Source of the DNA: Rhynchopus sp. YZ270_cl-10
Taxonomy: Eukaryota; Euglenozoa; Diplonemea; Diplonemida; Diplonemidae
Length of the DNA stretch: 64,000 bases
Direction of reading: 5' to 3'
Assembly: GCA_964035575.1 (NCBI GenBank)
Contig: OZ037884.1
Span: 992,001-1,056,000, forward strand
Part shown: piece by piece, positions 40,765-50,524 of the stretch
Layout of the letters: each line of letters begins with the position of its first letter
Numbering within the stretch: position 1 is the stretch's first letter
Notes under the pieces: generated by a model
The model's input: the letters and a program-made list of their open reading frames with translations, nothing else
What the model was told of the DNA's origin: nothing
Database searches by the model: none
Made by a program: the position numbers and the translations under genes

Positions 40765-42143
40765 ATGATGGCCTACCACAAAAGCGGAGCAAACCCAACT
40801 GAGGAGCGTTACGAGCTCCAGCAGAAGCTTGGCGAGGGCACGTACGGAGAGGTTTTTAAGGTAGCGCCCTTTTCCCCTTTCCCCCCCTTTTTTCTTCAGA
40901 GAAAATTTTTGCTCCACTCCGAAGCGAAATTTTCCAAGGAAGTTCAAAAAATCAGCTATTACCCTGGAGTTGCTTTCAATACGAATAGCACCCGTGATAG
41001 GACTCATTGGGGGAAGAAAAAAAAAATACCCGAGACAAAATACACATTACAACCATATAAAAACAACACAGGGTGTTGACACGGTGTTGAAGATGCCTGT
41101 TGCAGTAAAGAGGATCCGCAACGGGACCAACCTTGAGGGGATCGCGAGCACAGAGCTGCGTGAGATCTCGATTCTGCGCAACTTGAAGCACCCGAACGTG
41201 GTGCGCATGCTGGACGTGGTGATGTACTCGCACAAGATGCTGCTTGTCTTTGAGTGCTGCGAGAGCGACCTGCGCCAGGTGATCAAGAAGGGCCCCTTCA
41301 GCGGCCGCAGGCTCAAATCCATGATGCACCAGCTCCTCAAGGGCCTTGCCTACTGCCACAACCGCCGCATCATCCACAGAGACCTCAAGCCGCAGAACCT
41401 CCTCGTCAGTGGCGACACTCTCAAAATCGCAGACTTCGGGCTTGCCAGAGCGTTTCAGGTATAGATTTTTAAAAAGGGACTGTTCTGTTTCAAGTCAACT
41501 TTCTTTTTGTACTGAGCATGCAATACGTCTGGAAATGAAAGACACGCTCTTCGGTTGCCATGAGTCTTACCGTTTCCCCCCCCTTTTGTGGGATGGATGC
41601 GATCAACAAACAACAAAACAACGAATAAACATTCATTTCACCCATTTACAGCTCCCCCTGCCTGCTTACACCCACGAGGTTGTCACGCTGTGGTACCGTG
41701 CACCGGAGATCCTGCTGGGTGAGAAGCGCTACTCCACTGTCGTGGACACATGGTCGTGCGGTGTGATCATGCCTGAGATGGTGACGGGCAAGCCCCTCTT
41801 CGCTGGCGACTGTGAGATCGACGAGCTGTTCAGCATCTTCCGCGTGCTTGGCACACCCGACGAGATGTCGTGGCCGGGCGTGACGTCGCTGCCGGACTAC
41901 AAGCCTGTCTTCCCTAAGTGGAGCAGGAAGAACCTGGCGGACCTCTGCAAAGACGTCGACGCGCTCGGCATCGACCTTCTTGGCAAGCTCCTCACATACG
42001 ACCCGAACGCGAGAATCACCGCCTCCGTTGCTGCATCGGTATGTACAATGAAAAGAAGACAATGAAACGATAAATTTCAATAAAAAAAACACCCTTCACA
42101 GCACCCCTGGTTCCACGAGCTGAACATGGCCAACATGCCGTGA
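40765..42143 (+). CDS. Cyclin-dependent kinase (4 exons)
   Basis: Exons 40765-40860, 41072-41458, 41652-42038 and 42102-42143 give 303 residues, a standard single-domain CDK. Visible motifs: Gly loop GEGTYGEVF with the Thr/Tyr inhibitory pair; ATP lysine K45 (VAVKR); alpha-C glutamate E63; catalytic D136 (HRDLKPQN); D153 (DFG); activating T168 in [15 protein letters not shown]; and the CMGC block [18 protein letters not shown]. The cyclin-contact helix reads ASTELRE where CDK1/2 have PSTAIRE, so it is a PSTAIRE variant and the partner cyclin class is uncertain. Introns 1 and 2 are 211 and 193 bp. The mostly canonical architecture suggests an active cell-cycle or transcriptional CDK. I cannot choose between CDK1/2-like and kinetoplastid CRK-like. 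Confidence 0.9.
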
Positions 42144-42351
42144 GAGGGAAATAAAAAAGAGCAGTGGGAGACAAACCGAAAATACCAAAAAAAAACCCCA
42201 ACGAAACGATTTTTTAAAATAAAAAAATGCTGTGGAGGTGCGGAAAACTCCAAAACTCCGTGAAACAGTAGCTAGATTTTTTTTTTTTTTTTGATTTTTC
42301 TTTGATTTTTTTTTTGTAGATAAAACTGTTAGAAAGATTGGTGGTTGGTTC

Positions 42352-43095
42352 CAGGGCGTTCGCCCCGGGGCGAAAAATATTTTTTTTCGTTAAAAAAATC
42401 TTTTCCTGAAAAAATGACATTTTATTTCGCCCCAGGGCTTCGCCCCACCGGGGCGAAACCCTGTATAAATAAATAAATAAAAAAAAAAAAAGGGAGGAAA
42501 AAAAAAAAAAAGAGAGAGAGATTTCTCCCCACCACCCTGTCGACCCCCCCGGAGGGGGGGTCACAGAGGGGGTGTCCACTGTACTCAAAATCATCCGCAA
42601 ACCCGCCTGCCGTGAGAGGAAGTTTCCCCAGCACTCCCGCTCGCTCCTCAATCCTGCAGTCAGCTGAAGGTGTCCCGTACCCCCTGTTATAGAAGGTGTC
42701 ACTACTCGTGTCAACTCTATCTTCAACCTTGGTGGAGGCAGAGAGACGGGTTAGTTTATTGAAAATAATCAAAATAAGGATGAAGTCTCATATGACGGAT
42801 GCTTCTCTCTTGTACATCTGTTCGATTAAACAGCACAAAGAGAACCCTCAGTGAGGGGGGATTGATGAAATTCTCCATCGTTTTGCTGGTTTTAGTCCTG
42901 GGGAAGGGATCACGCGCAAATCGCAATTTTTTTTGATCACTCAGCACCAGGGATTCACCCCCCACGAACTAGCTTCTCTCCGGCGGAAAAATTTTTTTTT
43001 GACCTATTTTAAGCACTAGTAAAAAAGCAAAAATTTCGGGTTTTTTGGCATTTCGCCACGATCAGGAAAAAACGATGGCGATAGCGAACGCCCTG
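42352..43095. mobile_element. hAT-type MITE, copy 3 (744 bp, diverged)
   Basis: Same CAGGGCGTTCGC/GCGAACGCCCTG termini as copies 1 and 2. The perfect 8-bp flanking repeat is GTTGGTTC (42344-42351 and 43096-43103). Compared with copies 1 and 2 it has scattered substitutions, a shorter AAAT run, an insertion near 42728-42760 and a missing stretch near 42897, so it belongs to an older or different lineage of the same family. Confidence 0.9.
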
Positions 43096-44518
43096 GTTGG
43101 TTCCATTTATAAAAAAATGAAATGAAATGCATTTGGTTTTGACAGCATTTTTCTCTATTGAGAATCATTCAATTACTTCTGTCGCAGTATTAAATGCGGC
43201 AGTACATTTCAAAGAAAGAGGGATCATTTATATTGACCCCTCCTCCTATGCCATCAATGTATTGATTGCATATGCTGAAATGTGTCATTCGTACATTCCA
43301 ACTTCTCTTGGTAGCCTCTACTGAGTGTATACAGAGATTTGCTGTTCTGAAGTGCACCATTTTTGTTTTTTTTTTTTTTTAATGTATGGCTCAAATCCCA
43401 GAATCCTCCAGATTTTCCCCCTGTGTCTCGTTGTGTCAGATTTTGCATAGCTTTTTTTTTCTTCACATCCTGCACCTTTCTTTTTATCCCCTCCACCCTC
43501 CCTTTCATAGATTCGATGTCCATTTCCTCCTCCTCCTCCTCCCCCCCCCTACAATGCTATACCGCAAAAAAACAGCGGAATGACAGAGAAGCAGACCTGC
43601 ATTTATTACCCAATAAAATTCAACTTTTTTTTTAAATGAGAAGACAACAGTTTTTTTTTTCCTGGAGTGATATTCATGCAATATATCAGGAGAACTAAAA
43701 AGGGGGGAATTTTTTTTTTTTTGTCATGAAATGAAGGAGGAAAATAGAAAGCATTTTTGAACACACTTTGCGGTTCTGGGGGATGAATTTCGTTTTGCGG
43801 AGTCTCGCCTCACCAAAACAGGTCGAGGTGTGGTGTGTTTCACCACAACCTCCTCTTCCATGGGTTTTATCGTGTGATGAATGTTAAGTTTCTATTTTCC
43901 TGGAAGAACAAGATGCTGATGTTGGTAGCTAGTACCGACTAAACAAAAGCAGAATCTCCCTTTTTTTTCTACCCTTTTTCATCCAAAATTATGTTTTTTG
44001 GCTGTCGACTCCTTAGAAAAAGTTTGTTGTTTTTTTGTTTTAAATTATCCCCATCCCTCAAACCTTCCCTTAGAATTTGTCATAATTTGTGTATTTTTTT
44101 CCAAAGAAAAGACGATTTATTTATTTTCTGTCTTTACCTCAAAACCCGCTTTTTTAAAAAAAAATCAAACCCGTTTCGTTTCTTTCTCACTACAAACGGG
44201 ATTACGTTAAACCAACTGATGGGAACGTTATCCTGTGTGTTTTACTTGTATTTCTACAACGAAGAGAAACGAACAGAACATCTACGAAACAACAAGACAA
44301 AGGACAAAAAAAAAAAAAACAAGAACATTTTTTTTGTTTCAGGTTTCAAAAACCCCAAGAAAGCGGGGGGAGAGAGCTATAACCAGAATACCCCTTTCCC
44401 CACCCACCTCCCCCTCCGTTTTTATTATTCGAAAAACAAAAGCTCATTTTTTTTTTAAACTTTTCACATCCCTCCCTACCCGCTGAGCTTATCTTAGGCA
44501 GCTTTACCGGCCTCCTCC

Positions 44519-44782
44519 TCAGCTTCGTGGTTCGACGCACTCCGCTTCCGCTGTCGCCACTGCCACCTTCGCCGTTTTCAAACGCCTTATATAAATTCTA
44601 TGCTCCCGGTACCGTTTCCAGTTCTGCTCATTCAGTGCCTTTTTCGCATTTTTCCTCGTTTTGCAGCTTAGGATGTGGTCTCCCTTGTCAGGAATTCCCC
44701 GAAGTCCATCAGCATTTATTTCCGAAGCGTGCATGGTGCGACATAGGGCGATGCACGTCGCCTTCTCTTCTGCCACCCACAC
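44519..44782 (-). other. Possible minus-strand coding remnant
   Basis: An 87-codon minus-strand frame reads basic and protein-like in part (KTRKNAKKALNEQNWKR, YREHRIYIRRLKTAKV, AVATAEAE). A shifted frame over its end would finish in a Glu/Ala-rich tail, and a further frame is open to 45017. No family is recognised and no clear splice arrangement joins these frames. It would be the only non-transposon gene on the minus strand, which lowers my confidence. Confidence 0.2.
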
Positions 44783-45199
44783 CCCGCCTCTGCCGGAGGC
44801 CCCGGCTCATCCCACAACTGTTGTATAAGCCTTTTTTTTTACCCATCGGTTCTTCATGTACATCATGTACTTTCTGAACCTCGCCCCCCCTCCCCTCCTC
44901 TTCTTCCCCACCGTGCACGTCCCCGCGTCCGTCGTGTTCGTGCGGACCCGCCACTGGCGGTGAAGCTTTTGTACTACGGATGGAAGCTTTGAACCCTGTC
45001 CTCCAGTCCGTAGTCATTTAAACGTTCCCTTGTCCGGTGCCTACGTTTTCCCCATCCCCTTTGTCGCTTTTATGTTCAGTTTTTTGGGGAGGGTTTTTTT
45101 TTGCTGAAAACCTGGCTTTTCTGCATTCACTGCCCTACCCGATCACCCTCTCATCCCTCAGGCATCCTCTCCCCCCTTTAAAACGCTTTAAAAAGCAAG

Positions 45200-47734
45200 A
45201 TGTCCCTCGCAGTGTTGACTGCGAGCTTGGCGCTGAGCATGGAGGGGTACACCTTGGTGCCGAACATGACGTTACCTTGGGTTACAAAGAGCGTTCAGTC
45301 CGCTTCACTTGCTGCTGCCAAGGTGGCGTGCGACGCTGACGTGGCGTGCAGTGCGTTTACTTCTGACGCGGTTTTGAAGTACTGCAACGGGGGACGGTGC
45401 ACTTGCGAGATATCACCCAACTCTTGCCCAGAACCACCCTCCTCTTCCTCCACCAATCTATCCTCTGACCTATACATCAAGACCAACTTCTCCGTCCCCC
45501 CCGCACTCCACGAAGGCATCGCCAACTCCACAATCTTCTACGACGGGCTCACCTCGCTCCACCCCGCCTCTCTCTGCTACCAACCCGAGATCGGCAACGG
45601 ATACATCGCGACCAACGTGGATTGGGATGCGATGTACATCAGCGGGCTCTACAACGGGAAATGCGGGTCTGTTCACAAGGCAAGAATCCCTTCGTTCATC
45701 CGAATCGATGTTACGAACGGCACTGTCATCGAGAGTTGGTTGGATGTACGCGAAGCTATATTTTATAAAAAATGGGCGCTACACGGAGGAGTGGTAGAAC
45801 AAAGCTTTTATGCGGACCGCGTAAACAGACATCAAATTGTTATGCGACTGAAGTCTGATATTGATTTGAAGATCGACCTAATTGACCGACTCAACCTCAA
45901 CAGCACCAACCTCGCGGACGCTCCAGGAAATAAATGCGCCGGAAGCTTTACATCTGATTTCAAATGGAACGAAACCAAGACCGCAAATTACTCTGACTAC
46001 AATGGAAAGCTTACCCTAGCCAATGATGGGGGCGATGTGTTTTCTTTGAGGGTACGGCGCGATGTGGTTGGGGCGGTATCTTTGAAGGCGAACCAATTTT
46101 CTGTTTTGAAGACAACCTTTGTAACAGATTTGACTGACGATACGAAGGCACCGATTGCAGCTCTGCACACCCTCTCCCCTTTTGCGTCTCACCTTGCTGC
46201 GCTCTCAGATCTACAACGCTCTGGCATAGAACTTATCGCTCCGACACCAACAAACGCATCGCTTCTGCTTAACGGGGTAGGGCTGAACTTCCGTACTGCA
46301 GAGACCATTACGAGGCAGATCAATTCTTCATTGTACTTCCTCCGCTCCTCTCTGAGGGAGGACTGGACACATGGCATCTCCCCCGGTGGTATTTCGACAC
46401 AGAACTACCAAGGGGCAGTCTTCTTCGATATGGACACCTATATGTCAGGCGCGTTGTTCCTTCTGAACCAAAACCTCAGCCGTTCCTGTCTGCAGTATCG
46501 CTTCCATTCACTTAATACAAGCCGCGAAATTGCAACGCTTTTTGGTTACAAAGGAGCACAATTTGCGTGGACCAGCGCATACCAGGGTGCGCCCTTTGGG
46601 TGCTGTAGCGGCCATGGGAGTTACGAGGATTGCTTAGAACAGCATATTACAGGCGATATTGGTGTTGCCGCCTGGCAGTTTTTTGCGGCATCAAACGATA
46701 CAGAATGGTTGCGTTCTGTGGGCCACCCGCTGCTTGATGGCATCAAGGATTGGGTGCTGTCCAGAGGTACTTCGACGTACGGTGCAAACCAGACCCTCGA
46801 AAGATTTGATATTAATGGAATTCTTCCGGTGGATGAATGGTGCGTCGGGTCTGGATGTGGCTGCGAAACCCCGGGGGTGTCAAACGACGCTCAAACCAAC
46901 GCTGTTCTGAAACTCTCCCTCGAATGTTATCTCAAAAGCGCTGACGCTCTCAACATCACACTCCCTGATGGAGAATATAGTAAAATCACTGATATTGCCG
47001 CCAAAATCCCGATTCTGTTCAACACAACACACAACCGACACAACCAATTCACCTCACCCAGCTGCCCGAACGGCTTTGGGGGCGATCACTATGGAGATCG
47101 TCACACTGTCTGCCCTGACGATGTGATGTACCTTTCGTACCCTTTTGGCGATCTCTTGGGGACGACAGAGGAGACCACGAAGAACGACTACGATTTCTTC
47201 GTCCCCGTAACGTGCAAAGAGAACTCCGGAATGACCACCCCGGTGCACGCTGTATCGCAGCTCACCTTAAAGGGTGCGGACCTCTTTGCGCAGGAAGCCT
47301 TTGATGAGGAGTTCTTTCGCTCCCTCCACGCTGGGGTCTACGGTCCGTTCAACGTACGCAACGAGGTGGACAAACACCCCAACGTCGTTGGGGCACACTT
47401 CGACAACACCCACTTCCTCACAGGGGACGGCGGGTTTCTGCATATCTTTGTTGCAGGGTTCGCAGGGCTGCGGCTGCTCGGGGACGGTCTTGTGCTGAGG
47501 AGGCCTTCCTACCCGGATGTATCCTCGGGGCTGAGGGTGCGAGGTCTGCAATGGCGTGCGTATGTTCTAGACTTCGAGGTAAATGAGATGACATCAACGA
47601 TTGCCATTAAGGGGGAAGGTGGAGACCCCCTCTGTGTAGCGGATGCGAAGGGGAAAGTGGTGCCTTTTGTGTCTGGTGTGGTGGTGCTGGAGGTGGGGTC
47701 GTTTGTGTACCCAGGGTTGGTGAAGGGGTGCTAG
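45200..47734 (+). CDS. Secreted GH65-family glycosidase (PGGHG/acid trehalase-like)
   Basis: 844 residues, no intron. A short hydrophobic start (MSLAVLTASLALS) is a probable signal peptide. Residues 25-75 form a cysteine-rich PAN/apple-like piece, then a Ser/Pro linker. From about 110 the GH65 family order appears: IGNGYIATNV and MYISGLYNG (N-terminal beta-sandwich), then the (alpha/alpha)6 barrel with HGISPGG, FFDMDTYM, LGYKGAQFAW-type text and GILPVDEW near residue 545, where the family places a catalytic glutamate region, followed by SNDAQTNAVLKLSLE. It resembles protein-glucosylgalactosylhydroxylysine glucosidase (ATHL1) more than fungal trehalase, but substrate is not provable from sequence. 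Many NxS/T sites fit a secreted or lysosomal enzyme. Start: first ATG after the AG at 45161. Confidence 0.85.
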   Translation: MSLAVLTASLALSMEGYTLVPNMTLPWVTKSVQSASLAAAKVACDADVACSAFTSDAVLKYCNGGRCTCEISPNSCPEPPSSSSTNLSSDLYIKTNFSVPPALHEGIANSTIFYDGLTSLHPASLCYQPEIGNGYIATNVDWDAMYISGLYNGKCGSVHKARIPSFIRIDVTNGTVIESWLDVREAIFYKKWALHGGVVEQSFYADRVNRHQIVMRLKSDIDLKIDLIDRLNLNSTNLADAPGNKCAGSFTSDFKWNETKTANYSDYNGKLTLANDGGDVFSLRVRRDVVGAVSLKANQFSVLKTTFVTDLTDDTKAPIAALHTLSPFASHLAALSDLQRSGIELIAPTPTNASLLLNGVGLNFRTAETITRQINSSLYFLRSSLREDWTHGISPGGISTQNYQGAVFFDMDTYMSGALFLLNQNLSRSCLQYRFHSLNTSREIATLFGYKGAQFAWTSAYQGAPFGCCSGHGSYEDCLEQHITGDIGVAAWQFFAASNDTEWLRSVGHPLLDGIKDWVLSRGTSTYGANQTLERFDINGILPVDEWCVGSGCGCETPGVSNDAQTNAVLKLSLECYLKSADALNITLPDGEYSKITDIAAKIPILFNTTHNRHNQFTSPSCPNGFGGDHYGDRHTVCPDDVMYLSYPFGDLLGTTEETTKNDYDFFVPVTCKENSGMTTPVHAVSQLTLKGADLFAQEAFDEEFFRSLHAGVYGPFNVRNEVDKHPNVVGAHFDNTHFLTGDGGFLHIFVAGFAGLRLLGDGLVLRRPSYPDVSSGLRVRGLQWRAYVLDFEVNEMTSTIAIKGEGGDPLCVADAKGKVVPFVSGVVVLEVGSFVYPGLVKGC

Positions 47735-47844
47735 TGGTTTTTGTACATATTTTGTGCTTTCTCTAAATGGAAAGCAGATGAAATTAATCTGTACTATTGG
47801 GGTTTTCCCCCCCCGCTATATTTTTAGCGCAACGTTTTTAATTA

Positions 47845-47868
47845 AACCAAGCACGCGAGGCTTGGGTT
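47845..47868 (+). repeat. Short hairpin, ACGAGAG-like loop, 3' of GH65 gene
   Basis: AACCAAGC, loop ACGCGAG, then GCTTGGGTT: an 8-bp stem with one mismatch. It lies 110 bases after the stop codon, so it would be in the 3' untranslated region if transcribed. Confidence 0.6.
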
Positions 47869-47901
47869 CAGCTCAACTTTTTTTTAGATTTTTTTCTTCT
47901 T

Positions 47902-47932
47902 CAAGATGGCCCCCCCTTAGGGGTCCATCTTG
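47902..47932 (+). repeat. Strong GC hairpin 3' of GH65 gene
   Basis: CAAGATGG and CCATCTTG are perfect arms enclosing an inner CCCC/GGGG pair with a TTA turn, about 170 bases after the stop. It is preceded by poly-T/CTTCTT. It could be a 3' processing or stability signal. That is inference. Confidence 0.5.
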
Positions 47933-48406
47933 ATCGTTTCTTCCCCATAATGCTAAACCTGGCTAACAACCTGCGTTTCCTTCGCCCCTTTTCTCCTCCT
48001 CCCCCCTCCTTACGTTGTGTGTGCGTGTTTGATAACCAAATAGGTCATCCTTTCACAGAATATGGCCACATTGCGTGTGTGTGTGTGTTTTTGAAAAGAA
48101 CAGGTGTGGGTTATCCTCCTCGGGCACCGGTCCCGCACCCACCCTCAGTAGAGCTTGCGAGTTCGAGCGCACAGTAGAGATTGTGCGCGCGAAGAAGCTG
48201 AATCTCGTCGACGACGTGCATCTGTCATGTGACAAGAAGATGCTGTTGAAGCGCTGTTGCTTCTACTGAACAGTTTGAGCAGTTCTAAGTGGGTTCGCAT
48301 ATGGGGTGGGAATCGAGCAGAAGTGAGGAAGCTCATTGCATGTGTTTGATAACTAACAGGGTAGTTCTTGCACAGAATACGGCCCCATCGTGTGGATGGG
48401 GACATA

Positions 48407-49810
48407 CAGTGTGACACAGAATTAATGGCCGATGACGACATTTTGTAAAAATTGTTATATTATTCTAAAAAATAGGCAAAATTTGACTCATTTCATTGCA
48501 TTTTCAACTGGCCGTGTATGAAAAGTGTGTGTGTGGGGAAAATATTAACATGGAAATATCCCTTTTTGGTAAAAAAGGGTGTATGTGTAAAAAAAAAAAA
48601 TACAGTGTAGCAGTACAAACGAGTGGGTGCACAAAAATAAATAGAGCATGCATTAGTATTTTGTGTGCATTCCGTTGGAATTGCGAACTGCGTCTCGGCG
48701 TCGTGGCATTGACATGATGTAACGTGCAACGAAGCTATTGTCCATCTTGGACCATTCCTTGTTGATGGCACGTTTAAGTGCTGACACGTCTTTGGGCTCC
48801 CGTTCGTTGACTGCAGTCTGCAGCTTGGCCCACAGGTTCTCAATAGGATTGAGATCAGGGGAGTTGCCTGGCCAGTCAGCTTTAGGGAGGAACGAGAAAG
48901 GTTGGGAGGAGAGGAATGCTTGAGTAACGTTCGCAGTGTGGCAGGGTGCCCCATCCTGCTGAAACGTGTAGCTACTGTCAGGCAGGAGTTCTTTTATTTC
49001 TTTGAGCGCTTTCTGTAAGACGAGCGTACGGTACTTCTCTGCATTGAGAGCACCGTCATAGAAATAGAGCTTCGTCTTACCTCTGGTGGTGATTCCTCCC
49101 CAGACGTGAACCTTCTGCGTAGCCCTGACCTTATCAACGGTTGGGGGCGGCTCATCACCATCTGCAACCCAGACAACATCGTTCTTCTTGCTCACCCGAG
49201 AAAAAAGCCAAAAGTCTTTTTCATCGGTGAACATCACCTTTGACCAGTCGGTGTTTCGATGCGTTTCAGCAAACTCTATCCGGGCAGTGATGTTCTTTTC
49301 CGAGAGCTTTGGTTTGCTCTTCGTTTGAACGGGCTTCAGCCCCTTCTCCTTCAGGCACCTGCGGACACTCTCCCTCGAAATCTGTAGTCGCGACGCTACT
49401 TTCCTGCAAGACTGAAACCGCTTGCCCCGCATGTGTCTAACCACCCTATTCTTAACGGTGTCGGTGGTGGCCGATCTCTTGCGTCCCCTCCCTGGCTTGT
49501 CCGAAAAATTCCGCTCTCCAGCGCGGTACTCCTTCACCCACCTACCCAAACTCCTCTTCGCAACGTTCAGCAACTCCGCCACCTCATCATGGCTCTTACC
49601 GCCAACAACGACTAGCGACGCTGCCTGTAGGCGCAACCCTTCCCTCGTGGCCTCAGTGTTCACTTTACCCTTAACCATTATATTTTTGCTTTTATTGTGT
49701 TCCTGGGCGTAAATATTTTATGTTTTGGGGGTGTTTTGAATATGTCCTTGTCAAAATTTGCCGTTTTTTTATAAAATGTCTTCATCGGCCATTAATTCTG
49801 TGTCACACTG
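48407..49810 (-). mobile_element. Tc1/mariner transposon, apparently complete (1404 bp)
   Basis: TA target duplications (48405-48406, 49811-49812) flank terminal inverted repeats of about 44 bp (CAGTGTGACACAGAATTAAT and inward) with two mismatches. The single transposase frame is intact on the minus strand. High similarity of the two ends and an open frame suggest recent or possibly current activity. Confidence 0.93.
48653..49678 (-). CDS. Tc1/mariner transposase, DD37E type
   Basis: 341 residues, uninterrupted. Residues about 14-50 and 75-112 are two helix-turn-helix units (paired-like DNA-binding region) that bind the element's ends; GRGRKRS at 64-70 is a GRPR-like AT-hook linker. The DDE catalytic triad is visible: D152 in MFTDEKDFW, D242 in FQQDGAPCHT and E280 in SPDLNPIENLW. 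Between D242 and E280 there are 37 residues, so it is DD37E rather than the Tc1 DD34E or mariner DD34D pattern. DD37E elements are known from insects and some other lineages. It is the only confident minus-strand protein gene in the window. Base composition is closer to host genes than to the surrounding spacer. Confidence 0.93.
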   Translation of the reverse strand: MVKGKVNTEATREGLRLQAASLVVVGGKSHDEVAELLNVAKRSLGRWVKEYRAGERNFSDKPGRGRKRSATTDTVKNRVVRHMRGKRFQSCRKVASRLQISRESVRRCLKEKGLKPVQTKSKPKLSEKNITARIEFAETHRNTDWSKVMFTDEKDFWLFSRVSKKNDVVWVADGDEPPPTVDKVRATQKVHVWGGITTRGKTKLYFYDGALNAEKYRTLVLQKALKEIKELLPDSSYTFQQDGAPCHTANVTQAFLSSQPFSFLPKADWPGNSPDLNPIENLWAKLQTAVNEREPKDVSALKRAINKEWSKMDNSFVARYIMSMPRRRDAVRNSNGMHTKY

Positions 49811-50524
49811 TATGGCCGATCTTCATTATAACCAGTAAAAAAGCAGCAAAAAAAATAGGAATCTTTTTGAGGTGCCCGCACAGCAAAAAAAAGCCCTTCA
49901 GTCTGCACGAACAATGCCTTCCATTCCTTTTGGAACGTGACTATTCTTCTTGTCTTTTCATTTTTTTCCCTCATTTTTTCCTCATCCTTTTTACCTCTTC
50001 TGTTGTTGGCCGCAGGCACTTATGCTTTCATCCAGATGGCTGACATCATACGTGGGTCAGTCAGAGGAGCTTGCATCGGCAACTATCATTTTGAGATGTG
50101 CAGTGTGCGGCACATCTCTCTCGTGTCTCTAGTAGTTACTCCCTTTTTTTCTAGTGTCTTGGCGTCCGCCGATTTGGCAAGGTGTTTGTACTTTTTCAAC
50201 GTCTCTTTTTATCGCATCGCGATAAGAAAGAAAAAATGTAAAAAATATGAATTCCGCATACACTGGAGCTTTGCACGGTTGGGTCAATTTTACAAAACCA
50301 GATTTTGAGGAGAATTTTAGCCGAAAATGGGCCCCACGTATTAGTGACCGGGGGTAACTACACTATTTCCAACCACACTATCTTCAATGAAAAAAATTCA
50401 AGGCTTTTTCAAACTTCGGCCAAAGCCGACCAAACTCAAACTGAAGGGCATTTATATTTCCATTTTGTTTTTTTGTCTTTTTATTCCACCACAGTCATTG
50501 ACAGAACAATACAACATACTACAA

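Larger units (their letters stand above)
42144..45199. other. Intergenic region
   Basis: It contains the third hAT-type MITE (42352-43095), then poly-T/A-rich DNA. A CACC-type hairpin (GAGGTGTGGTG/CACCACAACCTC) lies at about 43824-43851. The part 44480-45020 is more balanced in composition and may hold a minus-strand coding remnant (separate entry). CT-rich DNA ends in CCTCAG at 45161, 38 bases before the next ATG. Confidence 0.5.
47735..50524. other. Intergenic region with mariner insertion
   Basis: It contains two hairpins just 3' of the GH65 gene, a diverged direct repeat of about 55 bp (about 48029 and 48346, both with GATAAC and CACAGAATA), a coding-like stretch at 48130-48270 with no recognisable product, and the mariner element. 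A hairpin GAGATGTGC/GCACATCTC is at about 50093-50119. A pyrimidine tract ends in CCACAG at 50494. Confidence 0.5.

Noticed and set aside
50387-50524. Upstream extension of the PX frame
   Set aside because: It crosses the pyrimidine tract and CCACAG at 50494. The ATG at 50525 follows it.
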